Position numbers and translations under genes: made by a program. From NCBI GenBank assembly GCA_035295985.1, contig DATHBT010000278.1, positions 1-23,389 of the forward strand: a stretch of 23,389 bases of DNA, read 5' to 3'. Shown here piece after piece: positions 7,329 through 13,991 of this stretch. The notes under the pieces were generated by a model. It worked only from the letters and a program-made list of their open reading frames with translations. It was not told where the DNA came from and did no database searches. How positions within the stretch are numbered: position 1 is the first letter of the stretch; each line of letters starts with the position of its first letter. Origin of the DNA: JAIVGV01 sp035295985. GTDB taxonomy: Bacteria > Acidobacteriota > Blastocatellia > Pyrinomonadales > Pyrinomonadaceae.

Positions 7329-7490
7329 GTGCCGACAGCCACGCCGCCGCCCTACTTCCCGCAAAACCCCCTTCTCCCGCCCGACCCGAGCCGCTGGAAG
7401 AAGATCAGGCTGGCGCTCTTCGGCTGCCTCGCCCTCCTCCTGCTGCTCGTCGCGGGCGGCATCTACGCGGTCGTCTATCTCCTGAAGTGA
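7329..7490 (+). CDS. Small single-span membrane protein, proline-rich N-terminus
   Basis: 53 residues from GTG 7329, which has AGGAGA seven bases upstream. The frame is open further 5', but only this start has a ribosome-binding site, and the candidate promoter lies between it and earlier starts. Residues 1-20 are proline-rich (PTATPPPYFPQNPLLPPDP), then WKKIR, then one transmembrane helix of about 22 residues (LALFGCLALLLLLVAGGIYAVV). By the positive-inside rule the N-terminus is cytoplasmic. I do not recognise a family. It is convergent with the VKOR gene, with 23 bases between the stops, and divergent from the secreted protein gene. No function can be assigned. Confidence 0.6.
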   Translation: MPTATPPPYFPQNPLLPPDPSRWKKIRLALFGCLALLLLLVAGGIYAVVYLLK

Positions 7491-7513
7491 TCCGTCGGGC
7501 GGGGTCGCACCGA

Positions 7514-7999
7514 TCAGGCGAACGGCCGGCGGCGCGTGAGGCGCTGTATGAGGACGATGACGGCGAGCAATGTAGTGACGGCGGCCGAAAGTAGGCAGTA
7601 CTGGCAGAAGGCGTTGAGGACGAAGGCTTGCAGGTAGAGCAGCCAGAGGGTGACGACGAACATCGCCGCGACGAGGACGGCCAGCAGCGTGCGCGCCTTG
7701 ACGTAGCCGAAGGCCGAGAGCGTCGCGAGGCTGAAGGCCGTGAAGTAGGCCACCGCGCCGAAGGTCGCGAGCGGCACGCCCCACACGGAGGCGTAGGGGC
7801 TGCCAAGGACTTCCGAGCAGCCGCTCGTGATCGTGCAGCGCAGCGTGTTTCCCAGGAGGTGCTGGACGGTGAGATAGACCGAGTCGGCCACGCCCACGAG
7901 CGCGAGCAGCGCCGCCGCCGCGTCGAGCAGCGTCGAGCGCAGCGTCGGGCCTTCCGCCGTCGCCGCGTTAGTCCTCAGAGATTCGTTCGCCCTACCCAC
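7514..7999 (-). CDS. Vitamin K epoxide reductase (VKOR) family protein
   Basis: 161 residues. Bacterial VKOR homologues are inner-membrane enzymes that reoxidise DsbA-like thioredoxins and pass electrons to quinone, replacing DsbB. Four transmembrane helices are visible. The active-site pair is C132-Q-Y-C135 in VLNAFCQYCLLSA, and the loop pair is C55 and C61 in LRCTITSGCSEVLGSPYA, followed by the family's WGVPLA. All four redox cysteines are present. The start is GTG 7999, with GGGGGG about eight bases upstream. It follows the DsbA-like gene by 22 bases, so the two are almost surely one operon and partners. Some family members carry the thioredoxin domain fused; here it is a separate gene. 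Confidence 0.93.
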   Translation of the reverse strand: MGRANESLRTNAATAEGPTLRSTLLDAAAALLALVGVADSVYLTVQHLLGNTLRCTITSGCSEVLGSPYASVWGVPLATFGAVAYFTAFSLATLSAFGYVKARTLLAVLVAAMFVVTLWLLYLQAFVLNAFCQYCLLSAAVTTLLAVIVLIQRLTRRRPFA

Positions 8000-8021
8000 C
8001 TCAATTCCCCCCGCGCGATCC

Positions 8022-8756
8022 TCACTGGCCCGCGAGGGCGCGCTCGACCGCCGCGCTCAGCTTGCTCAGGTCGTTGCTCTCCTCGAACTTCAGCTCGCGC
8101 CCGTTGACGACGAAGGTCGGCGTGCCCTGAAACCTGCGCGACGCGGCCCGCCGCTCGTCGTTGACCACGCGCATGGCGGCGGCCGTGCCGTCGATGTCCT
8201 GCTGGAAGCGCGTCACGTCGAGGCCGAGCTGTTGCGCGTACTGCACGAAGTACGGCCGGGCGGGCGCGGCCTTCGACCACTCGGCCTGCTTCTCGTAGAG
8301 CAGGTCGGCCATCTCCCAGAACTTGCCCTGCATCCCGGCGGCCTCGGCCGCGCGCGCCGCCTCGCGCGCGAAAGCGTGGATCGTCGCGAGCGGGTAGTGG
8401 CGGAAGACGACGCGCACCTGCTGCGGGTATTTCGCCAAAAGCTGCTTGACGACCGGGTGCATCCGCGCGCACGTCGGGCACTGGAAGTCGCTGAACTCCT
8501 CGATGGTGACGGGCGCGTTCGCCGGCCCGCGCACGTGCGCCGAAGGCTCGACGACGACGGGCGCGGGCTTGGCCGGCTCCTGCGTCGCCGCAGGGGCGGC
8601 GGGACTCGCGCCCTGCGCGCCCGCGTTCGGCGTCGCGCCGGTGGCGGCGGGCGGGTCGGACTGGCCGCCCGAAGAGGGGCGCATCAGCAGGAAGCCCGCG
8701 CCGAAGGTGGCGAGCAGAACCGCCGCGATGATGACGAAGGGCAGAGCTTTTCTCAT
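8022..8756 (-). CDS. Membrane-anchored DsbA-like thiol oxidoreductase
   Basis: 244 residues. It introduces disulfides into exported proteins. The N-terminal hydrophobic segment (residues 5-25) serves as signal anchor or signal peptide. Residues 30-70 are a Pro/Ala linker. Residues 75-242 are a DsbA/thioredoxin-4 fold with the active site C93-P-T-C96 in EEFSDFQCPTCARMHP and the cis-proline loop at GTPTFVVNG (Pro213). The helical insertion between them is typical. The start is ATG 8756; no clear Shine-Dalgarno is visible just upstream, although GGAGGAAGG lies about 35 bases away beyond a GGCCGG-rich hairpin. It is first in an operon with the VKOR gene, which would reoxidise it. It is divergent from the methyltransferase, with overlapping promoters. 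Confidence 0.93.
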   Translation of the reverse strand: MRKALPFVIIAAVLLATFGAGFLLMRPSSGGQSDPPAATGATPNAGAQGASPAAPAATQEPAKPAPVVVEPSAHVRGPANAPVTIEEFSDFQCPTCARMHPVVKQLLAKYPQQVRVVFRHYPLATIHAFAREAARAAEAAGMQGKFWEMADLLYEKQAEWSKAAPARPYFVQYAQQLGLDVTRFQQDIDGTAAAMRVVNDERRAASRRFQGTPTFVVNGRELKFEESNDLSKLSAAVERALAGQ

Positions 8757-8827
8757 ACGAGACTGTTGCGGCCGGCCGACCGGCCTTCCTCCGGTGTTAG
8801 TCGCGCGGCACCCGCCGGGCGCGCGCC

Positions 8828-8856
8828 TTGAAGTATGTCAGCCGTGTTAGTATAAA
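8828..8856 (+). promoter_or_regulatory. Sigma70-type promoter for the methyltransferase gene
   Basis: TTGAAG (8828-8833), a 17-base spacer and TATAAA (8851-8856) give four of six and five of six matches with ideal spacing, in a locally AT-rich patch. The start point would be near 8863, leaving a leader of about 105 bases to ATG 8968. Confidence 0.6.
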
Positions 8857-8877
8857 TTTCCTTCCACCGTTAGTCAT
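8849..8877 (-). promoter_or_regulatory. Candidate promoter for the DsbA-VKOR operon
   Basis: On the minus strand, ATGACT (complement of 8872-8877), a 17-base spacer and TATACT (complement of 8849-8854) match sigma70 boxes at four of six and five of six. The -10 shares four bases with the plus-strand -10, so the two divergent promoters would compete. The leader to ATG 8756 would be about 85 bases. Confidence 0.45.
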
Positions 8878-8967
8878 CGCGGCCAAGGCAGTTTTTCAAC
8901 CGCCGTCCCCCGGCTAAAGGTGAAGGCGCAGACACGCTCGGACGCAAAGGGGGCGGAGAGGCCGACG

Positions 8968-9627
8968 ATGGCACACGACACGGGGCTGACGGTTGCCGGC
9001 GGCGGACGCGCCGGAGAGCGCGTCCCGCTCTACGACCGCTTCGCGCGCCTCTACGACATCACCTTCAAGTTCAACCGCTACGGCCGCTCCCTCGAACGCT
9101 ACCTGCGCGAGCGCGCGCTCCCCCTCCCCGCCGACGCCGAAATCCTCGACGCCGGCTGCGGCACGGGCCTGCTCACGCTCGCCATCCTGCGCACGCTCCG
9201 CCGCCCGGCGCGCGTGACGGCCATCGACCTCTCCGCCCCCTCGCTCGCCGAGGCGAAGCAGGCGGCGACGAAGGAGCGCACCCGTCACACCGTCCAGTTC
9301 CTACAGGCGAACCTGCTCTCGCTCCCCTTCGCTGACGACTCCTTCGACTTCGTCGCCACGAGCGGCGCGCTCGAATACGTCCCGCTCGGCGCAGGGCTGG
9401 CGGAGCTGGCGCGCGTCCTCCGTCCCGGCGGGCACTTACTTCATCTGCCCGTCCGCCCCGCCCCTGCGAGCCTCCTGCTCGAATGGATGTTTCGTTTCAA
9501 GACCCACCCGCCCCAGGAGGTTGACGCCCACACACGCAAACACTTCCGCATCGTCGAACGCCACCGCTTCGCCCCCCTCGAACCCATCGGCTGGACGAAA
9601 ATCGCGATCCTGGCCCAAAAGCCGTGA
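8968..9627 (+). CDS. Class I SAM-dependent methyltransferase
   Basis: 219 residues, soluble. The SAM-binding Rossmann fold is plain: motif I is D61-A-G-C-G-T-G67, the motif II acid is D87 in VTAIDLS, then FADDSFDFV and the post-motif L151-R-P-G-G155. An N-terminal YDRFARLYDITFKFNRYGR is typical of the UbiE/Methyltransf_11 group, whose members methylate quinones, lipids or small molecules. I chose ATG 8968, with GGAGAGG upstream; a GTG at 8920 in frame would add 16 poorly conserved residues. The substrate is unknown. The gene shares its promoter region with the disulfide-bond operon. The 3' end abuts a palindromic heptamer element. Confidence 0.85.
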   Translation: MAHDTGLTVAGGGRAGERVPLYDRFARLYDITFKFNRYGRSLERYLRERALPLPADAEILDAGCGTGLLTLAILRTLRRPARVTAIDLSAPSLAEAKQAATKERTRHTVQFLQANLLSLPFADDSFDFVATSGALEYVPLGAGLAELARVLRPGGHLLHLPVRPAPASLLLEWMFRFKTHPPQEVDAHTRKHFRIVERHRFAPLEPIGWTKIAILAQKP

Positions 9628-9629
9628 CT

Positions 9630-9746
9630 GTCCGTGGTCAGTAGTCAGTTGTCCGTTGTTCGAGCTGCCCAGGCCCGAAAGCTCATCTTCGTACGGCCGC
9701 GCTATCAACCACACACAACGGACAACTGACCACAGACAACTGACTA
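9630..9746. repeat. Palindromic heptamer-repeat element between convergent genes
   Basis: The left side (9630-9657) reads exactly as four heptamers: GTCCGTG, GTCAGTA, GTCAGTT, GTCCGTT. The right side, read on the minus strand from 9744 down, gives GTCAGTT, GTCTGTG, GTCAGTT, GTCCGTT. The longest perfect inverted match is 16 bp (9644-9659 with 9715-9730). It begins two bases after the methyltransferase stop and supplies the last base of the TAG stop of the serine hydrolase gene. The centre (9660-9710) is unrelated sequence. Confidence 0.85.
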
Positions 9747-10736
9747 CTTACGCATCTTGTCGATGACCACCTCCGCGATTGTCGGGATGATGTCGCGGAC
9801 GCGGCTCTGCTGCTCGGTGAAGGTGACGACGACGAGGCGCGCCCCCCCGGGCAGCTCGACGTAGGCCGCGTCGTGGCGCGTCGTCGAAGTCCAGCCGGCT
9901 TTCGACCAGAGGCGCGCGCCGCGCACGTCCTTGAGGGCGATGCCGGTAAAGCCGTGCGCCTGATCGTCCGTGTCGTCGGACTTTCCGGCGTAGTCGCGCT
10001 TGAGCAACTCCATCATCTGGAGGCTGCGCGAGGGGCTGACGGCGCGGCCCGTCGCGATCTCCGCGAGAAGGCGCGCGGTGGCGTTCGTCGTCAGCCGGTT
10101 GTGATTCACGTTGCCGGGGCCGCGCGACTGCTTCTCGCGCCCGTAGGCGTCCTCGCAGACGGTCTTCTGGTTGACGTTGATGTTCGCGTAGCCGAGCGAG
10201 GCGAAGTAGCGGTTGACCCAGTTGCGCCTGCCCTGCCAGACGTTGAAGGCGCGCCCTTCGAGTTCGACGCCGCTCGAAGTGCCGGTCAGCGCGTCCAACA
10301 CGTAGCCGGTCGCGTCGTTCGACGAATCCACGATCATGTCGCGCAGCGCGCGCCCGAGCTCCGGCGTCATCCTCATTTCCCCGTCTTCGAGCCTGCGGTG
10401 CGCGGCGGCGAGGTAGAACAGCTTGACGACGCTCGCCGGGTAGATGCGCGCGTCGCCGCGGAAACTCCCCTGGGCCGGCCGGTCCGGGTCGGCGAGATCG
10501 ATGACGGTCACGGCCAACTGCGACTCCGCCAGCTTCCTGTCGGCAAACTTTCTCAGCCCTTCCCGCACCGCCGCGTCAACGACGGCCTGAATCTCGCGCG
10601 ACGCGACGGGCGTGATGCGCGGCGCGGACGCGCGCGCGCGGGGTTGTGCTCTTGCGACTCCGCAGGTCGAAGCAACGGACGCGCCGAGCGCCAGCGCGAG
10701 GACGAAAGCGGGGACGAAAGTTCTGCCGTGGGCCAT
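9744..10736 (-). CDS. Exported class-A-beta-lactamase-like serine hydrolase
   Basis: 330 residues from ATG 10736. Residues 1-30 are a signal peptide ending ARA. The nucleophile motif is S102-V-V-K105 in RIYPASVVKLFYL; the second motif is S138-S139-N140 (SDN in classical enzymes); the third position holds K279-A280-G281 where beta-lactamases have KTG. The fold matches the Beta-lactamase2 family (serine hydrolases related to class A beta-lactamases and penicillin-binding proteins). The changed motifs mean antibiotic hydrolysis cannot be assumed; a peptidase or wall-related activity is equally possible. The long upstream frame (to 11051) overlaps gltS and is not used. Only five bases separate its ATG from the gltS stop, so it is translationally coupled to the transporter. 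Confidence 0.82.
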   Translation of the reverse strand: MAHGRTFVPAFVLALALGASVASTCGVARAQPRARASAPRITPVASREIQAVVDAAVREGLRKFADRKLAESQLAVTVIDLADPDRPAQGSFRGDARIYPASVVKLFYLAAAHRRLEDGEMRMTPELGRALRDMIVDSSNDATGYVLDALTGTSSGVELEGRAFNVWQGRRNWVNRYFASLGYANINVNQKTVCEDAYGREKQSRGPGNVNHNRLTTNATARLLAEIATGRAVSPSRSLQMMELLKRDYAGKSDDTDDQAHGFTGIALKDVRGARLWSKAGWTSTTRHDAAYVELPGGARLVVVTFTEQQSRVRDIIPTIAEVVIDKMRK

Positions 10737-10741
10737 CTGTC

Positions 10742-12079
10742 TCACCCGATCAGGTTGGCGAAGAGCGTGATGAAGAGCGCGTTCGAGAAGTCGATGAAGA
10801 ACGCGCCGACGACGGGGACGTAGAGGAAGCTGCGCGGCGCGGGGCCGAAGCGTGCGACGAGCGCCTCCATGTTGGCGACGGCGTTCGGCGTCACGCCGAG
10901 GCCGAAGCCTATGTGCCCGGTCGTCGTCACGGCAGATTCGTAGTCGCGCCCCATCAGCGTGAAGACGACGAGCACGGCGTAGAGCACCGTCACGACGACC
11001 TGGACGGCGAGGATGACGAGCATCGGCACGGCGAGGCCGGCGAGCTGCCACAGCTTCAAGTCCATCAGCGCGATGACGAGGAAGAGCGCCAGCGCCACGA
11101 CGCCCAGCGCCTCCATCGCCCGCAGGTTCAGCCGGAACCAGCCGAAACGCTCGTCGAGGTTACGCACGACGGCCGCGAAGACCATCGCGCCGACGTAAGC
11201 CGGCAGCGTCACGTTCAAACGCGCGAGACCGGCCCCCACCAGAGCGCCCGCGCCCATCACGGCCAGCATGACGAGCAGGCTCCTCAACAGCTCGCCGCCC
11301 GCGAGCGCGTCCGCCGCGTCGCCCGCCGGCCTGCGGTCGCTGAGCGGCGCACCCGCCGGACGGCTTTCCGTCTCGGCGTCATCTTCCAGCAGCGCCGTCG
11401 AGCCGATGGCCCAGAACTGTTCGTCGGCCGGGCGCGTCTCGCCGCGCCTATTCTCCTCGCGCCCGCCTCCCTCGCCCGGCGGCGCGAGCCGGAAGCGGCG
11501 GATGAGCGCGGTGGCGACCGGGTTGCCGATTAAACTTGAGACGAAGATGCCGAAGGTGGCCGAGGCGATGATGAGCGCGCCCGCGCCCGCGATGCCCTTC
11601 TGCTCGAACAGCGACGTGAACGCCAACCCCGTCGCAGGCCCGCCGGTCAGCGTCAGCGACCCGCAGATGATGCCGAGAGCGGGCGGCGCGCCCATCAGCC
11701 GCGCGACGCCCAGGCCCGCGACGTTCTGCACGACGGCTGTCAGCGACGCGAGCACGAAGAACAGGATCATCCGCCCGCCGCCCGCGCGCAGCAGCCCCAG
11801 CGTCGCGCCGAACCCGATGGTCGTGAAGAAGGCGATCTGCAAAGGCGCGCGCAAGGATGTGTCGAGCGTGACGCCCAGCCCGCCCCGCGCGCGCAAGGCC
11901 CACACCAGCACGGCGAAGAGCAGCCCGCCCACGACCGCCGCCGGAATGCTCGCCCTGCGCAACGGCCCGACGCGCCCTTGCAGCCGCCCGCCGACGAAGA
12001 GAAACGCGGCGGCCAGCGCGAGCGTCAGCACCAGATCGAGCTTGAGCGTCCGCAGACCTTCGACGACCGTGAACTCCAA
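10742..12079 (-). CDS. gltS: Sodium/glutamate symporter GltS
   Basis: 445 residues, inner membrane, ESSS family: Na+-driven uptake of glutamate. Two homologous halves of about five helices each flank a cytoplasmic loop at residues 197-262. The pore-loop motifs are visible: G146-G-P-A-T-G151 in SLTLTGGPATG in the first half, and TTTGHIGFGLGVTPNA (387-400) in the second. Length is close to the family norm of 400-ish plus an enlarged, charged central loop. The start is TTG 12079, with GGAGGG six bases upstream. It is first in a two-gene operon with the serine hydrolase. A heptamer palindrome lies upstream, between it and the amidohydrolase gene. Confidence 0.9.
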   Translation of the reverse strand: MEFTVVEGLRTLKLDLVLTLALAAAFLFVGGRLQGRVGPLRRASIPAAVVGGLLFAVLVWALRARGGLGVTLDTSLRAPLQIAFFTTIGFGATLGLLRAGGGRMILFFVLASLTAVVQNVAGLGVARLMGAPPALGIICGSLTLTGGPATGLAFTSLFEQKGIAGAGALIIASATFGIFVSSLIGNPVATALIRRFRLAPPGEGGGREENRRGETRPADEQFWAIGSTALLEDDAETESRPAGAPLSDRRPAGDAADALAGGELLRSLLVMLAVMGAGALVGAGLARLNVTLPAYVGAMVFAAVVRNLDERFGWFRLNLRAMEALGVVALALFLVIALMDLKLWQLAGLAVPMLVILAVQVVVTVLYAVLVVFTLMGRDYESAVTTTGHIGFGLGVTPNAVANMEALVARFGPAPRSFLYVPVVGAFFIDFSNALFITLFANLIG

Positions 12080-12095
12080 TGCTCCCTCCGGGCAG

Positions 12096-12180
12096 AGAGG
12101 TTAGAGGTTAGAGGTCGGGGGTTAGGAAAAACTGTTGCCGGCCCTTCTCCGCTACCCTCAAACTTCTGACCTCTAACCTC
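12096..12180. repeat. Heptamer-repeat element with 13-bp inverted arms
   Basis: 12096-12123 reads as heptamers AGAGGTT, AGAGGTT, AGAGGTC, GGGGGTT. A 13-bp segment (GAGGTTAGAGGTC, 12104-12116) is perfectly inverted at 12168-12180, ending one base before the stop codon of the amidohydrolase gene. It sits between two minus-strand genes, so it is 3' of the amidohydrolase and 5' of gltS. Confidence 0.8.
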
Positions 12181-12181
12181 T

Positions 12182-13888
12182 TCATCTTTCGTACACGACT
12201 CGGCCGTCCATGATCGTCGTGCGGACTTTCGCCTTCTCGATCTCGACCGGATCGACACGGAAGATGTCGCGGTCGAGGATGACGAGGTCGGCGAGCTTGC
12301 CGGGCGTGATCGTGCCCTTCACGTTCTCGGCGAACTCGGCGTAGGCCGATCCCCAGGTGTAGGCGCGCACGGCCTCCTCAACCGTGATCTTCTGCGCCGG
12401 AATCCACCCGTTGGGGTTCTTGCCGTCGAGCGTCCGGCGGGTGACCGCGCCGTAGATGCTCATGACGGGATCGAGCGGCGCGACGTACCAGTCGGTGCCG
12501 AAGGCGAGGACTGCGCCGGAGTCGAGGAGCGAGCGGAAGGCGTAGGTCGTTTCGGCGCGCTTGCGGCCGATGCGCTTCTCGGCCCAGCGGCCGTCGTCGA
12601 TGGCGTGGTAGGGCTGCATCGAGGCGATCACCTTGAGCGCGCCGAAGCGCGGGATGTCGGCGGGGCGTATGTGCTGCGCGTGCTCGACGCGGAAGCGGCG
12701 GTCGCGCGCGCCGTTCTCTTTAGTCACCTGCTCGAAGAGCGAGAGGATTTGATCGTTGGCGCGGTCGCCGATGGCGTGGATCATCACCTGGAGGCCCGCG
12801 CGATCCGCGCCGCGCACGCGCTCCGTCATGCGCTCGGGCGGGATCATCTCGTCGCTCGGCAGCCCCGCCGTGTTGGGCGCGTCGAGGTAAGGCTCGTAGA
12901 AGAGCGCGGTGGTCGAGCCGAGGCTTCCGTCGGAGAAGCCTTTGAGTCCGCCGACGCGGAGCAGATCGCTCCCGAAGCCCGCGCGCACGCCCGTCGCCGC
13001 CAGCCGCTCCCAAGCGGGCAGGGCCGTGACGGCGTAGATGCGCGTCTTCAGTTCGCCGCGCGCCGCGAGCGTTTGATAGACGCCCACGTCCGCGCCGGCC
13101 GACATGTCCTGCACGCTCGTCACGCCGAGGCTCGCGGCGTGGTTGGTCGCCGCGCGCGCCGCTTCGAGCTTTTCGTCGAAGGAAGGCGCGGGCACTTTCG
13201 CATAGACGAAAGACATCGCCGCGTCCTTGAGCACGCCCGTCGGCTCGCCGGTCCGCGGGTCGCGCACGATCAGTCCGCCCGGCGGGTCTTTCGTCTCCCG
13301 CGTGACGCCGGCGAGTTTCAGCGCGACGCTGTTGGCGAGCGCCATGTGGCCGTCGAGGCGGTTGACGAAGACCGGCGTGTCGGGCGTGAACCGGTCGATA
13401 AGCTCTTTGGTCGGGAGCGGCGCGCCGGGCCAGCGTTCGTGATCCCAGTCGCCGCCCATGATCCAGCGCCCTTTCGGCGCGCGCGCGGCGAAGTCGCGGA
13501 TGCGCTCGGCGAACTCCTGCGGCGTCGCGGCGTCGCGCAGTTGGACGCTCGCCAGATGGGTGCCGCCGTCGATGAAGTGGACGTGAGAGTCGTTGAAGCC
13601 GGGGAGGGCGAGCGCGCCGGCAGCGTCTATTACGCGCGTGCGCGGCCCGGCGAGCTTGCGAATCTCTTCGTTCGTGCCGACGGCCGCGATGCGGTTGCCG
13701 AAGACGGCGACGGCGGAGGCTTCGGGCCGCGCGTTGTCCATCGTGCGGACGGTTGCGTTGACGATGACGAGGTCGGCAGTCACGGCCTGTGCGCCTTGTG
13801 CGCCCTGCGCGTCTGTGCGGCGCGCGCTTGAGACCGCGAGCAGGCACGCGGCGGCCGCGACGAGCGCGGCCAGTTTTTTTGCTTTCAT
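12182..13888 (-). CDS. Exported metal-dependent amidohydrolase (YtcJ / Amidohydro_3 family)
   Basis: 568 residues from ATG 13888. A signal peptide of MKAKKLAALVAAAACLLAVSS precedes the mature enzyme; the cysteine at 15 is inside the hydrophobic core. The frame is open to 13978, but the signal peptide fixes this start. Metal ligands of the TIM-barrel fold are visible: H102-V-H104 in FNDSHVHF, H371 in MIHAIGDRAND, H403 and H406 in VEHAQH, and D466 in AFGTDWY. The C-terminal ITVEEAVRAYTWGSAYAE and GKLADLVILDRD complete the family pattern. YtcJ-type enzymes hydrolyse amide or ester bonds of small molecules; the substrate here is unknown. It is divergent from the glycolate oxidase genes and carries no clear Shine-Dalgarno. 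Confidence 0.88.
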   Translation of the reverse strand: MKAKKLAALVAAAACLLAVSSARRTDAQGAQGAQAVTADLVIVNATVRTMDNARPEASAVAVFGNRIAAVGTNEEIRKLAGPRTRVIDAAGALALPGFNDSHVHFIDGGTHLASVQLRDAATPQEFAERIRDFAARAPKGRWIMGGDWDHERWPGAPLPTKELIDRFTPDTPVFVNRLDGHMALANSVALKLAGVTRETKDPPGGLIVRDPRTGEPTGVLKDAAMSFVYAKVPAPSFDEKLEAARAATNHAASLGVTSVQDMSAGADVGVYQTLAARGELKTRIYAVTALPAWERLAATGVRAGFGSDLLRVGGLKGFSDGSLGSTTALFYEPYLDAPNTAGLPSDEMIPPERMTERVRGADRAGLQVMIHAIGDRANDQILSLFEQVTKENGARDRRFRVEHAQHIRPADIPRFGALKVIASMQPYHAIDDGRWAEKRIGRKRAETTYAFRSLLDSGAVLAFGTDWYVAPLDPVMSIYGAVTRRTLDGKNPNGWIPAQKITVEEAVRAYTWGSAYAEFAENVKGTITPGKLADLVILDRDIFRVDPVEIEKAKVRTTIMDGRVVYER

Positions 13889-13991
13889 AGTCGGCTGATA
13901 GGTGTCCGTTGCTGGCAGAGCGGGCGCGTAGTGTATCATTGCCGCGAACCCGTCGGGTAGAAAATTTCCGCCGACCACGCCGAGCTTTTTC

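Noticed and set aside
6239..7342. Longer N-terminus for the secreted 308-residue protein, starting at 7342
   Set aside because: It would overlap the divergent small gene, and a signal peptide with GGAGG sits exactly at 7165.
9744..11051. 435-residue form of the serine hydrolase
   Set aside because: The first 105 residues overlap gltS, are Arg-rich, and precede a clear signal peptide starting at 10736.
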